From Allostella sp. ATCC 35155 (GTDB taxonomy: Bacteria > Pseudomonadota > Alphaproteobacteria > ATCC43930 > Allostellaceae), in assembly GCA_006738865.1 (NCBI GenBank), contig AP019701.1, forward strand, positions 4,088,001 to 4,152,000: 64,000 nucleotides of DNA, written 5' to 3'. Shown here piece by piece: positions 35,393-44,440 of this stretch; the stretch's first letter is position 1; the number at the start of each line of letters is the position of its first letter. The translations under genes and the position numbers were made by a program. A model generated the notes under the pieces. It did not search any database. It was not told where the DNA came from and saw only the letters and a list, made by a program, of their open reading frames with translations.

Positions 35393-36127
35393 TCAGCCGG
35401 CCGGCGTGTGGGCGGCGAGGAAGGCGCGCACCCGCTCGCGCGCCGCCTCGACGGCCGGACCGGACTTCCATTCCGGGATGAACTCGCAGCCCGGGATGAG
35501 CTGCGCGATCTCCTCCGAGATGGCGCGGGGATGGACGTCGTCGGCCCCCGCCAGCACCATGCAGGGATTGCGGATGGCCGCGACCGCCGCCCGGTCGGCG
35601 CAATAGACGAAACCCTTCTCGTACATGTTGCGATAGAAGGCCCCCAGCACCTCCGGCGTCGCCTCCGGATGGTCGCGAAGCGCGGCGGCCCAGGCATGGA
35701 AGCGGGCGGGCGGCGGCGGCAGTTCGGGGGCGATGCGCCCGATCGGCTGGGCCATCACCGCGGCGGCCACCCGCTCCGGATGCAGGCGCAGCAGGTTGAG
35801 GATGAAGGATCCGCCGATGCACTGGCCATAGAGGTGGCAGCGGCGGATGCCGAGATGGTCCAGGAGCGCCACATGGTCGGCCGTATAGGAATCCCAGCCG
35901 TCCGCCGCGGTGATCGGCGCGTGCGAGCGGCCGCCGGCGTTGCGCTGGTCCATGGCGATGACCTGCCAGCGATCGGCGAAATCCGTCGTCGGGTCGATCG
36001 GCGCCATGCCCTGGCGCCAGACGTCGATGACGGAGGCGAGCCCCGCCGGCGCGAAGGTCAGGATCGGGAAGCCACTGCCCCAGGTTTCGTACTGGATGGT
36101 GACGCCGTCACGGGTGAAGCTCGGCAT
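35393..36127 (-). CDS. Alpha/beta hydrolase with Cys nucleophile
   Basis: 244 residues, alpha/beta-hydrolase fold. The nucleophile elbow is LYGQCIGGS, so C103 replaces the usual Ser of GxSxG. The acid is likely in AGADDVHP. The usual C-terminal GH motif is not present (EFIPEWKSG in its place), so the triad may be incomplete. It lies 19 bases after the amidase gene and probably belongs to the degradative operon beginning at the ABC genes. Could be a thiol-type hydrolase (as in dienelactone hydrolase) or a non-catalytic member. Confidence 0.8.
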   Translation of the reverse strand: MPSFTRDGVTIQYETWGSGFPILTFAPAGLASVIDVWRQGMAPIDPTTDFADRWQVIAMDQRNAGGRSHAPITAADGWDSYTADHVALLDHLGIRRCHLYGQCIGGSFILNLLRLHPERVAAAVMAQPIGRIAPELPPPPARFHAWAAALRDHPEATPEVLGAFYRNMYEKGFVYCADRAAVAAIRNPCMVLAGADDVHPRAISEEIAQLIPGCEFIPEWKSGPAVEAARERVRAFLAAHTPAG

Positions 36128-36146
36128 GGCGCTGCTCCTCGTGCGG

Positions 36147-37532
36147 TCAGGCGGCGGCCTCGAAGGCCGCGGCCATGGCCAGGACGCCGCGGTCGTCGAA
36201 GCGGTGGCCAACGATCTGGAACCCGATCGGCCAGCCCTCGGCCGACCGGCCGCACGGCATCGAGATCGCCGGCTGCTCGGTGAGGTTGAACAGGAAGGTG
36301 TTGGTCCAGGCGGCGAAGGTCGACATGCCCTCCGGCCCGGGCAGCTCGGCCGGGAAGGGCAGGATCGGCGAAGTCGGCAGCACCAGGAAGTCGAACCCGT
36401 CGATCACCGCCAGCATCCGCGCCCGCAGCGTCTGCGTCGCGAGGAAGAGCCGGTGATAGTCGACACCGGAATAGCCGCCGGCCGGCGCCGCCCAGGCGTC
36501 AATGGCCGATGCCGCCGCGCGGTCCTCGGCCGTCACGGCCGCCAGCTCGCTGTAGGGCCGCATGCGGTAGAAATCCTCGCCCGGCCGCTCGTCGCCCGGC
36601 GCGAAGGGCGCGGCCAGCTCGGTGACGCTGCAGCCCAGCGCCCGCAGCCGGTCGACCGCAGCGGCCGTGGCCTTGGCGATCTGGGGATCGGGCGACGGGC
36701 CGAAGCCGATCGCCGGCAGCCAGCCGATGCGCGTGCCCGCCACCTTGCGGTCGAGCCCCTCGGTCCATGGCTGCAGGTCGGGTGCGAGGCACGCGAAGTC
36801 GCGCACATCGGGCCGGGCCAGCGTGTCGAGCAGCAGCGCGGCGTCGGCGACCGTTCGCGCGAGCGGCCCGGCCACCGCCGCCGGGCTCGAGTTCGGCCAG
36901 GTCGGAACCCGCCCGTAGGACGGCTTGAGGCCGACCAGCCCGCAGAAGCCGGCCGGCTGGCGGACCGAGCCGACGATGTCGGTGCCGATCGCGACCGGGA
37001 TCATGCCCGACGCGATGGCCGCGGCCGACCCAGAGGAGGAGCCGCCGCTGGTGCGCGCGGGGTCGTGCGGGTTGCGCGTCGGCCCGAACTGCGAGCTGTA
37101 GCCCGAGCCGAACATGCCGAGATCGCACATCGTCGTCTTGCCGAGCAGGATCGCGCCGTCCTCGCGCATCCGGGCCACGGGCGGCGAATCGGTGTCGGGC
37201 ACCACCGCATGGCGGGCGAGCGCCGCGGTGCCGCGATAGACGGGCACGCCCGTCATCCACAGCCCGTCCTTCATCAGCGTCGGCACGCCGTCGAGCGCCC
37301 CGGCCGGCTTGCCGTCCCGCCAGCGCGCTTCCGATGCCCGGGCCTGGGCGCGGGCGCCCTCGGCGTCGAGGTGGGTCACGGCGTTGAGCTTCGGATCGGC
37401 TTCGGCAATGACGGCAAGCGCCGCCTCGGTCACCTCGACGGGCGAGAGCTGGCCCGTGCCATAGGCGGCGCGGAGCTGGGTGGCCGTGAGGCGGCGATAT
37501 TCGGCGGCTGCGAGCGTCATCCTGGGGGCCAT
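36147..37532 (-). CDS. Amidase (amidase-signature family)
   Basis: 461-residue cytoplasmic amidase. Ser-cisSer-Lys triad: Lys in LMKDGLWMTGVPV, cis-Ser in GGSSSGSAAAIASG, and Ser in GTDIVGSVRQPAGFCG. Not GatA in context. It hydrolyses an unknown amide to acid and ammonia. Between the monooxygenase (40-base gap) and the alpha/beta hydrolase, downstream of an amine-type ABC importer; the set suggests uptake and breakdown of a nitrogen-containing compound. Confidence 0.9.
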   Translation of the reverse strand: MAPRMTLAAAEYRRLTATQLRAAYGTGQLSPVEVTEAALAVIAEADPKLNAVTHLDAEGARAQARASEARWRDGKPAGALDGVPTLMKDGLWMTGVPVYRGTAALARHAVVPDTDSPPVARMREDGAILLGKTTMCDLGMFGSGYSSQFGPTRNPHDPARTSGGSSSGSAAAIASGMIPVAIGTDIVGSVRQPAGFCGLVGLKPSYGRVPTWPNSSPAAVAGPLARTVADAALLLDTLARPDVRDFACLAPDLQPWTEGLDRKVAGTRIGWLPAIGFGPSPDPQIAKATAAAVDRLRALGCSVTELAAPFAPGDERPGEDFYRMRPYSELAAVTAEDRAAASAIDAWAAPAGGYSGVDYHRLFLATQTLRARMLAVIDGFDFLVLPTSPILPFPAELPGPEGMSTFAAWTNTFLFNLTEQPAISMPCGRSAEGWPIGFQIVGHRFDDRGVLAMAAAFEAAA

Positions 37533-37572
37533 CTCGTTCGTGCGGTGGGGCGGGGGGTGGGGCCGGCGCAGG

Positions 37573-39078
37573 TCAGCGATAGACGAAGACGGGATCGTCG
37601 AGGTCGATCGCCGGGAAGGCGTCCTTCTCGGTCCAGTAGTCCTGGGTGTGCTGCCACTCGGGCTTGTCGCCGCGCCGCGGCAGGCGGTCCATGCCGCGCA
37701 GCAGGTAGCCGGGGTTGAAGTCCTCGGGGTCGATCCAGGGCAGGACCGGCATGTTGTGATCCTCGGCGCGGAGCGCCGGCTCGACGCGGGCGAGCCCCTT
37801 CGCCTGCATGTGCTGCAGCAGGCGGCAGACGAAGTCGCCGACGAGGTCGGCGCGGAGAGTCCAGCTGGCCCGGAAATAGCCGAAGACCCAGGCGAGGTTC
37901 GGCACGCCCGTGAACATCATGCCGCGATAGGTGACGGTGTCGGCGAAGTCGAGCGGCTGGCCGTCGATCGCGAAGGGGATGTCGCCCATGGCGGCGAGCT
38001 CGAAGCCCGTCGCCGTCACCACGATGTCGGCCGGCACCAGCTCGCCCGAGCGGGTGCGGATGCCGTCCGCCTCGAACCGGGCGATCTCGTCGGTGACGAC
38101 CGAGGCGCCGCCGTCTCGGATCGCCCGGAAAAGGTCGCCGTCGGGGATGAAGGCGATGCGCTGGCGCCACGGGCGATAGCTCGGCGTGAAGTGCCGCGCG
38201 AGGTCGTAGTCGGGGCCGAGCAGTTCGCGCGCCGCCGCGAGCAGCTCGTCGCGCACCTGGTCGGGCTCGGTCATGCAGCGGCGGGTGAACCGGGCTTGGT
38301 CGAGGAGGATGCGCTTGCGCACGATCTCGTGGATCCAGGCGGGGTCGACCTGCAGCTCGCGCAGTTCGTCGGCGATGGCGATGGCGTTGCGGCCGGTGCG
38401 GAAGAAGGTCGGCGAGCGCTGCAGCATGGTGACGTGGGCGGCGCGGCCGGCGATCGCCGGCACCAGCGTCGCCGCCGTCGCGCCTGAGCCGATGACGACG
38501 ACGCGGCGGTCCGTCAGGTCGAGGTCGTCGGGCCAGGTCTGGGGGTGCACGATGCGGCCGCGGAAGTCCGCCATGCCGGGCCATTCCGGCGTGTAGCCCT
38601 GATCGTGGCGGTAGTAGCCCTGGCACATCCACAGGAAACCGGCGGTGAACTGCAGCGTCTCGCCGGTATCGGCGCGCACCGCCTCGACGGTCCAGCGGTT
38701 GGTCTCGCTCGACCAGGACGCCCCGGTGATGGTGTGGCCGTAGTGCATGTGCGGTGCCAGCCCGTTCTCGTCGATGACCGCGCCCATGTAGCGCAGGATC
38801 TCCTCGGCGGTCGCGATCGGCGGGCCGGTCCAGGGCTTGAAGCGATAGCCGAAGGTGAAGAGGTCGCTGTCCGAACGGATGCCGGGAAAGCGGTGGGTGC
38901 GCCAGGTGCCGCCGAACCCCGCCTGGCTTTCCAGCACGACGAAGCGCCGGTCGGGGCACTGGGTCGTCAGGTGATAGGCCGCGCCGATCCCGGAGATGCC
39001 GGCGCCGACGATGAGGACATCGAAATCCCCGGCCGGCGTGCCGGTCCCGGTCGCGCGATATGGCTCGGTGCTGTCCAT
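37573..39078 (-). CDS. Flavin-containing Baeyer-Villiger-type monooxygenase
   Basis: 501 residues. FAD fold LIVGAGISGIGAAYHL, the BVMO fingerprint FRGRIVHPQTWP (FxGxxxHxxxWP) at about residue 165, and the NADPH fold VVVIGSGATAATLVPAI. Such enzymes insert oxygen beside a ketone or oxidise N or S. It needs oxygen, unlike the FNR-linked genes. It lies 97 bases after the permease gene of the ABC system and is likely in the same catabolic unit. Confidence 0.9.
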   Translation of the reverse strand: MDSTEPYRATGTGTPAGDFDVLIVGAGISGIGAAYHLTTQCPDRRFVVLESQAGFGGTWRTHRFPGIRSDSDLFTFGYRFKPWTGPPIATAEEILRYMGAVIDENGLAPHMHYGHTITGASWSSETNRWTVEAVRADTGETLQFTAGFLWMCQGYYRHDQGYTPEWPGMADFRGRIVHPQTWPDDLDLTDRRVVVIGSGATAATLVPAIAGRAAHVTMLQRSPTFFRTGRNAIAIADELRELQVDPAWIHEIVRKRILLDQARFTRRCMTEPDQVRDELLAAARELLGPDYDLARHFTPSYRPWRQRIAFIPDGDLFRAIRDGGASVVTDEIARFEADGIRTRSGELVPADIVVTATGFELAAMGDIPFAIDGQPLDFADTVTYRGMMFTGVPNLAWVFGYFRASWTLRADLVGDFVCRLLQHMQAKGLARVEPALRAEDHNMPVLPWIDPEDFNPGYLLRGMDRLPRRGDKPEWQHTQDYWTEKDAFPAIDLDDPVFVYR

Positions 39079-39175
39079 CGACGCTGCCTCCCTGGCTCCG
39101 GGCTGTCCCCGGCAGGCTAGCGACCGGGCGGCCGGGCGGCAACGCCGGGATCGGCCGAACCGGAGGGAATGGCCG

Positions 39176-40051
39176 TCAGCGCCGCATCCGCCGCTGCATC
39201 ACCGTCGTCGAGACGATCGTCAGGGTCAGCGTCGTCGCCATCAGGACGAAGGCCAGCGCCGCGCCGAAGGGCCAGTTGGTCGAGCGCGCGATCTGGTCGT
39301 AGAGGGCGGGCGCCATCATCTTGAACTGCGGCCCGCCGAGCAGGACGGGCGTCGCATAGGCGTTCATGCACAGGATGAAGACGAGCACCGTGCCGGCGAC
39401 CACGCCCGGCATGGCGAGCGGCAGGACGATGCGGAAGAAGGTCGTCGAGGGCTTGGCGCCGAGATTGAGCGCCGCCTCCTCGACCGAATAGTCGATGCCC
39501 TCCAGCACGCTCTGCAGGGTCAGGATCATGTAGGGGAGGACGACCGCGATGATGCCGATGATGACGGCGGTCGGGGTGTAGAGCAGCTTGACCGGCTCCT
39601 CGACGAGGCCGATCCAGCGCAGGACGGCGTTGACCACCCCGTCATTGCCGAGCACCACCATCCAGCCGGCCGCGCGCACGACGTTGCCGACCATCAGCGG
39701 GAAGACCGCGAGGATGACCAGGATGCTCTTGAAGCGGCTGGTCGTGCGGGCGAGGAAATAGGCGACCGGGAAGGCCAGAACGAGGCTGATCACGGTGCAG
39801 GCGATGGCCACCTGCACCGTGGTCCACAAGACGTTGATGTAATAGATGTCCGTGAAGAAGCGGACATAGTTCGCGATGGTCACCGCCTCGACCATGAACT
39901 GGCCGGGGACGAACTGGTTGAGGCTGTAGCGGAAGAGAATCGCCATCGGCAGGACGAGCACGAGCACGACCAGGATGGTCGCCGGCCCGACCAGGGCGGG
40001 CGCCACCGACCGGCGTCGGCCGCCGGCCGCCTCCTCGAATGCGACGCTCAC
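39176..40051 (-). CDS. ABC transporter permease, PotB type
   Basis: 291 residues, six TM helices. The EAA loop reads EEAALNLGAKPSTTFFRIVLPLAMPG near residue 200. The N-terminal TM after RRRSVAPALVGP is typical of PotB-like permeases. It forms the importer with the permease at 42295, the ATPase at 41196 and the receptor at 40091, being the last gene of the four. Substrate: polyamine, opine or similar; undetermined. Confidence 0.9.
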   Translation of the reverse strand: MSVAFEEAAGGRRRSVAPALVGPATILVVLVLVLPMAILFRYSLNQFVPGQFMVEAVTIANYVRFFTDIYYINVLWTTVQVAIACTVISLVLAFPVAYFLARTTSRFKSILVILAVFPLMVGNVVRAAGWMVVLGNDGVVNAVLRWIGLVEEPVKLLYTPTAVIIGIIAVVLPYMILTLQSVLEGIDYSVEEAALNLGAKPSTTFFRIVLPLAMPGVVAGTVLVFILCMNAYATPVLLGGPQFKMMAPALYDQIARSTNWPFGAALAFVLMATTLTLTIVSTTVMQRRMRR

Positions 40052-40090
40052 CGCCTCAACCTCCGTTCCGTCCCCGGCGCATGTCCGGCC

Positions 40091-41143
40091 TCAGGCCTTG
40101 AAGCTCTTGTTCCACCACTCGAGCAGGGCCGCGTTGTTGGCGGCGATGTACTCGTAGTTGGGGATGTTGAACTTCTCCTGCTCGGCTTCGGTGAAGCCGA
40201 TCTCCTTGGCGAGGTCGTCGGGCAGCTTGGCGTTGTTGACCGTCGGGACGTAGCCCATGCGGTCGGCGAACAGCACCTGCCCGCCGGGATCGAGCATGGC
40301 GTCGAGATAGGCCCAGCCATTGTCCTTGTTCTGGGCGTTCTTCGGCACCGCCGCATCGAAGATGATCGGCGTGGTGCCCTCCTTGGGGGCGATGGTGGCG
40401 AGCGGGATGCCCGCCTTCTTCCACATGAAGCCGCGGGCGCGCCACATCACGGTCGCCCAGACCTCCTCGCTCTTGAGGGCGGCGGCCAGCGTCTCGTTCG
40501 ACGGGAAGACCTTGGGCTCGAACTTCTTCAACTCGGTCAGCGTCGCCTTGCCCGGCTCGTAGTTCGACATGCTGCCGCCGTTCACCAGCGCGGCCGATTC
40601 GATGATCTGCATGTAGAGCCCGTCGGCGAAGCCGATGCGGCCCTTGTACTTCGGATCCAGGAAATCGGCGAAGGAGGTCGGGCTCATCTTGTTCGGGTTG
40701 TAGACGAGCACCTTGCCCGAATAGATGTGCGGGATCGCGTAGGGCTTGGCCAGCTGCTTGAAGATGTTCTTCGCGTTCGGAACCTTGGTCGGGTCGACGT
40801 TGTCGAAGAGATTCTGCTTGGACATCTCGAACATGTCGATGTCGGAGAGGCAGGCGACGTCCATGGTGCCGCGACGGCTGACGCGCTCGGCCAGCAGCTT
40901 GGTCTTGCGCGGCGGCGCGCCGGAGATGTCGTGGATGACCTCGATGCCCTTCTTCTCCAGGATCGGCTTCTCGAAGTTGGCGGTGAGCAGCGCCTGATAG
41001 TCGCCGCCCCAGGTGCCGACGATGACCTGGCCCTTGGCCAGGGCCGGCATCGGCAAGCCGGCGGCGAGCGCCGCGGCGCCCGTCCCGGCGAGGAAACCGC
41101 GGCGCGTCAGCCGCATCCCAGTCGTCCGCTCGAATTCGCTCAT
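40091..41143 (-). CDS. ABC transporter substrate-binding protein with Tat signal, PotD/opine type
   Basis: 350-residue periplasmic receptor. The N-terminus carries a twin-arginine signal (RLTRRGFLAGTGAAALAAG, cut after PALA), so it is exported folded. The mature part (VIVGTWGGDYQALL, GKVLVYNPNKMSPTSFADFL) is a family-1 polyamine/opine-type binding protein. ATG 41143 has a GAGAGCCGAG-like sequence upstream. It lies between the ATPase and the PotB-like permease genes. Confidence 0.9.
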   Translation of the reverse strand: MSEFERTTGMRLTRRGFLAGTGAAALAAGLPMPALAKGQVIVGTWGGDYQALLTANFEKPILEKKGIEVIHDISGAPPRKTKLLAERVSRRGTMDVACLSDIDMFEMSKQNLFDNVDPTKVPNAKNIFKQLAKPYAIPHIYSGKVLVYNPNKMSPTSFADFLDPKYKGRIGFADGLYMQIIESAALVNGGSMSNYEPGKATLTELKKFEPKVFPSNETLAAALKSEEVWATVMWRARGFMWKKAGIPLATIAPKEGTTPIIFDAAVPKNAQNKDNGWAYLDAMLDPGGQVLFADRMGYVPTVNNAKLPDDLAKEIGFTEAEQEKFNIPNYEYIAANNAALLEWWNKSFKA

Positions 41144-41195
41144 CTCGGCTCTCCTGTTCAGAGGTTCTTGTCGCATCGTGCCCGTGCCGCAGCCC

Positions 41196-42290
41196 TCACG
41201 CCGGTGGCGGCGCGAGAAGCAGGCCGGCGGCCGGCGGCCAGACGACCGTCACGGGATTGCCCGGCGCAAGGTCGCCCGCCGCATGGCGCGGGTCGTCCAA
41301 CGGCGTCGCATTGTGCCGCGTCACCGTCACCTCCTCGCCCGAGGCGAGCCGGACGCGCACCTCGGTGGCCGCACCGAGATAGGTGACGAAGACGACCGTT
41401 CCGGGAAAGCGGTTGGCGCCCGTGCCGGCATCGGTGCCCGCTTCGAGGCTGGCCTTCTCGGGCCGGATCGCCAGCACGCCCTCGCCGCGCGGGCCCGCCC
41501 CGTCGTCGGCGAAGGCGATGTCGAGCCCGCCGCGGCTGCGGAAGCGGCCGGGCGCGGAGACGGTGCCGGCGAGGAAGTTCGAGCGGCCGATGAAGTCGGC
41601 CACGAAATGGTTGGCCGGGCGCTCGTAGAGTTCGGTCGGGGTGCCGATCTGCTGCACCTTGCCCTGGCTCATCACCACCAGCCGGTCGGCCAGGGTCAGC
41701 GCCTCCTCCTGGTCGTGGGTGACGAAGACGGTGGTCAGGCCCAGCGCCTGCTGGAGCTGGCGGATCTCGACCCGGACGGTGAGGCGCAGCTTGGCGTCGA
41801 GATTGGACAGGGGCTCGTCGAGGAGGAAGACCTCCGGCCGGATGACCAGCGCGCGCGCCAGCGCGACCCGCTGCTGCTGCCCGCCCGAGAGCTGTCGCGG
41901 CATGCGCTCGCCCAGATGGTCGAGCTGGACGAGGCGCAGCGCCTCGGCCACCCGCGGCCCGATCTCCGCCCGCGGCACCTTGCGCATCTCCAGCCCGAAG
42001 GCGACGTTCTGGTTCACCGTCATGTGCGGGAACAGGGCATAGCCCTGGAACACCATGCCGGTGTTGCGCCGGTAGGGCGGCAGGTCGGTCACGTCCTGGT
42101 CGCCGATCAGGATGCGGCCGCCGCTGGCCGCGATGAAGCCCGCGATCATGCGCAGCGTCGTCGTCTTGCCGCAGCCGGACGGGCCGAGCAGCGCGACCAG
42201 CTCGCCCTCGCGCACGTCGAGATCGACGTCGTCGACGGCGGTGAACGATCCGAAGCGCTTTGCCAGACGACGGAGCGATACCTGCGACAT
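41196..42290 (-). CDS. ABC transporter ATP-binding protein, PotA type
   Basis: 364-residue ATPase. Walker A LLGPSGCGKTTTLR, signature LSGGQQQRVALARA, Walker [13 protein letters not shown] and FVTHDQEEAL, then a C-terminal TOBE domain. Five bases after the PotC-type permease gene and 53 bases before the receptor gene. It is distinct from the ATPase at 2993 and serves a second amine-type importer. Confidence 0.92.
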   Translation of the reverse strand: MSQVSLRRLAKRFGSFTAVDDVDLDVREGELVALLGPSGCGKTTTLRMIAGFIAASGGRILIGDQDVTDLPPYRRNTGMVFQGYALFPHMTVNQNVAFGLEMRKVPRAEIGPRVAEALRLVQLDHLGERMPRQLSGGQQQRVALARALVIRPEVFLLDEPLSNLDAKLRLTVRVEIRQLQQALGLTTVFVTHDQEEALTLADRLVVMSQGKVQQIGTPTELYERPANHFVADFIGRSNFLAGTVSAPGRFRSRGGLDIAFADDGAGPRGEGVLAIRPEKASLEAGTDAGTGANRFPGTVVFVTYLGAATEVRVRLASGEEVTVTRHNATPLDDPRHAAGDLAPGNPVTVVWPPAAGLLLAPPPA

Positions 42291-42294
42291 GGCC

Positions 42295-43113
42295 CTAGAC
42301 CACCCGGCTCAGCTTGACGAAGCGATCGGTGATCAGCATCAGCACGCCGATCAGCACGATCTGGATGAGGGAAACGGCCGCGATCGTCGGATCGACCTTG
42401 AACTCCAGGTACTGGAGAATGGCGATCGGCAGCGTCGTCCGCCCCGGCCCGACCAGGAGCAGCGACAGCTCCAGGTTCTCGAAGGAGGTGATGAAGCTGA
42501 AGAGCGCGGCCGCCACCAGCCCCGCCCGCATCATCGGAAAGGTGACGCGGCGGAAGGTGGTCCAGCGGTTGGCGCCGAGGTTCATCGCCGCATCCTCGAC
42601 CGAGCGGTCGATGCCGACCAGGCTGGCGCTGACCAGCCGCACGGTCCAGGGGATGGTCAGCATGACATGGGCGAGGACCAGCCCCTCCAGCGTCGCCTGC
42701 AGCCGCCACTCCAGGTAATTGTCGATCTGGATATAGAAGATGTAGAGCGCGGTGCCGGCGACGATCCCCGGCACGATCAGCGGCGACAGCAGCAGCATGT
42801 TCAGCGTGTCGCGCCCCGGAAACCGGTAGCGGACGATGGCGATGGCGGCCAGCGTGCCCAGCGAGACCCCGATCAGCATCGAGATGAAGGCGACCTGCAG
42901 GCTCATGACGAAGCCGCGGGCGAAGACGCGCTGCTCCCAGACGTTGGAGAACCAGCGCAACGTGTAGCCGTCGGGCGGGAAGGCGATGATCTCGTTCGAG
43001 AAGAAGCTGATCCAGCCGATGAAGATGACCGGCGTCAGGATGAACAGGTAGACGAGCACGACCACGGCGTGCAGCGCCCAGCGCCGCCAGTGACGGGCGA
43101 TATCAATGGTCAT
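42295..43113 (-). CDS. ABC transporter permease, PotC type
   Basis: 272 residues, six TM helices. The EAA loop is EDAAMNLGANRWTTFRRVTFPMMRAG. FPPDGYTLRWFSNVWE after TM1 is a PotC hallmark. First gene of the four-gene importer; a good sigma-70 promoter lies 85-113 bases upstream. Confidence 0.9.
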   Translation of the reverse strand: MTIDIARHWRRWALHAVVVLVYLFILTPVIFIGWISFFSNEIIAFPPDGYTLRWFSNVWEQRVFARGFVMSLQVAFISMLIGVSLGTLAAIAIVRYRFPGRDTLNMLLLSPLIVPGIVAGTALYIFYIQIDNYLEWRLQATLEGLVLAHVMLTIPWTVRLVSASLVGIDRSVEDAAMNLGANRWTTFRRVTFPMMRAGLVAAALFSFITSFENLELSLLLVGPGRTTLPIAILQYLEFKVDPTIAAVSLIQIVLIGVLMLITDRFVKLSRVV

Positions 43114-43197
43114 CGGCCGCCAGCCGTCCCCGGCTGCCGTTCCCCCGTCGTGCGCATCCGTCTCCCCGTTCGCTGCGGCACTCGTTTGTTGCGCGCG

Positions 43198-43226
43198 ATC
43201 CTAGGAATGGCTCCCAACAACGTCAA
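43198..43226 (-). promoter_or_regulatory. Sigma-70-type promoter for the second amine-type importer
   Basis: On the minus strand, TTGACG (43226-43221), a 17-base spacer and TAGGAT (43203-43198). The start would be near 43190, about 77 bases before the PotC ATG. The -35 overlaps the stop of the MFS gene behind it. Confidence 0.6.
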
Positions 43227-44440
43227 GTTGCCCTCCCAAGCGATGGATTCTCGGGCTTCAGGAGCACGAACCGGACCAGCAGCAGGCCGGCGCCCGCCGC
43301 ACCGATCGCGGTCGCCATGGGAATCGAGGTGCCGTCGAAGGCATGGCCGACCAGGATGCCGACCGCGGCCGCGATGGCCATCTGCAGGAATCCGACCATG
43401 GCCGCCGCCGCCCCGGCCTTGGTCGGGAACGGTCCCATGGCGCCCGCCTGGGCATTGGGGAAGATCATGCCGACGCCCAGCATGTAGACGACCGACGGGC
43501 CGACGATTGCCGCCACCGACTGCTCGTCCGCCCAGGCCAGCGCCGCCATGGCCAGCCCGCCGGCGGCGGCCACCGCGGCCCCCAGCCCGATCATACGGTC
43601 GATGCCGAGGCGCATCGTCAGCCGTCCCGCCAGGGTCGTCCCGACCGCATAGCCGACGACGAAGGCGGCGAAGCAGAAGCCGTAGCGGTCCGGCGTCAGG
43701 CCGACGACGTCGATCAGGACGTGCGCCGAGCCCGAGATGAAGGCGAAGAGGCCGCAATATCCCAGCGCCACCGCCCCGGCATAGCCGAGATAGCGCCGGC
43801 TGCGGAGGAATCCGGCATAGTTGCGCGCGAGCTGCCGCGGCTCCAGGGCGCGGGGATCGAGCCGATGGTTGCTCTCGGACAGCATCAGCGCGACACCGGC
43901 GAGCAGCACCGCGGCATAGATCGCGAGCAGTGCGAAATTGCCCCGCCAGCCGACCCAGACCTCGACGAAGCCGCCGAGGATCGGGCCGATCGCCGGCGCC
44001 AGCGCCATCGCCGCACCGACATAGGCCAGGACGCGCGCCGCGCCGTCGCGGCCGTAGATGTCGCGGACGATGGCGCGGCCCAGCACCGGCCCGGCGCAGG
44101 CGCCGACGGCCTGGAGGAAGCGCGCGGCGATCAGCGTCTCCATGGTCGGCGCGAGCATGCAGGCGACGGTCGCGGCGAGGTAGATGACGGTGCCGGCGAG
44201 GACCACCGGCCGGCGGCCGAAGCGGTCCGACAGCGGCCCGTAGACGAGCTGGCAGCAGGCGAAGGCGACGAGGAAGAGGCTGAGAGTGAGCTGGGCCGAG
44301 GCGACGTCGCTGCCGAGGTCGCGGGTCAGCGCCGGCAGCGACGGCAGGTAGAGGTCGGTCGAGACCGGCCCCAGCGCCACCAGCGCGGTGACGAGGACGA
44401 CGAGCCAGCGGCCCGGCGGAGACGCCGCTTCAGGTCGCAT
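43223..44440 (-). CDS. Bcr/CflA-type multidrug MFS exporter
   Basis: 405 residues, twelve TM helices. DHA1 motifs PVSTDLYLPSLPAL in TM1, YGPLSDRFGRRPVV in loop 2-3 and the motif-C region GAAMALAPAIGPILGG in TM5. Inner-membrane drug:H+ antiporter family (Bcr, CflA). Its ATG overlaps the stop of the paralogue at 44430 by 11 bases, so the two are made together. Confidence 0.9.
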   Translation of the reverse strand: MRPEAASPPGRWLVVLVTALVALGPVSTDLYLPSLPALTRDLGSDVASAQLTLSLFLVAFACCQLVYGPLSDRFGRRPVVLAGTVIYLAATVACMLAPTMETLIAARFLQAVGACAGPVLGRAIVRDIYGRDGAARVLAYVGAAMALAPAIGPILGGFVEVWVGWRGNFALLAIYAAVLLAGVALMLSESNHRLDPRALEPRQLARNYAGFLRSRRYLGYAGAVALGYCGLFAFISGSAHVLIDVVGLTPDRYGFCFAAFVVGYAVGTTLAGRLTMRLGIDRMIGLGAAVAAAGGLAMAALAWADEQSVAAIVGPSVVYMLGVGMIFPNAQAGAMGPFPTKAGAAAAMVGFLQMAIAAAVGILVGHAFDGTSIPMATAIGAAGAGLLLVRFVLLKPENPSLGRAT

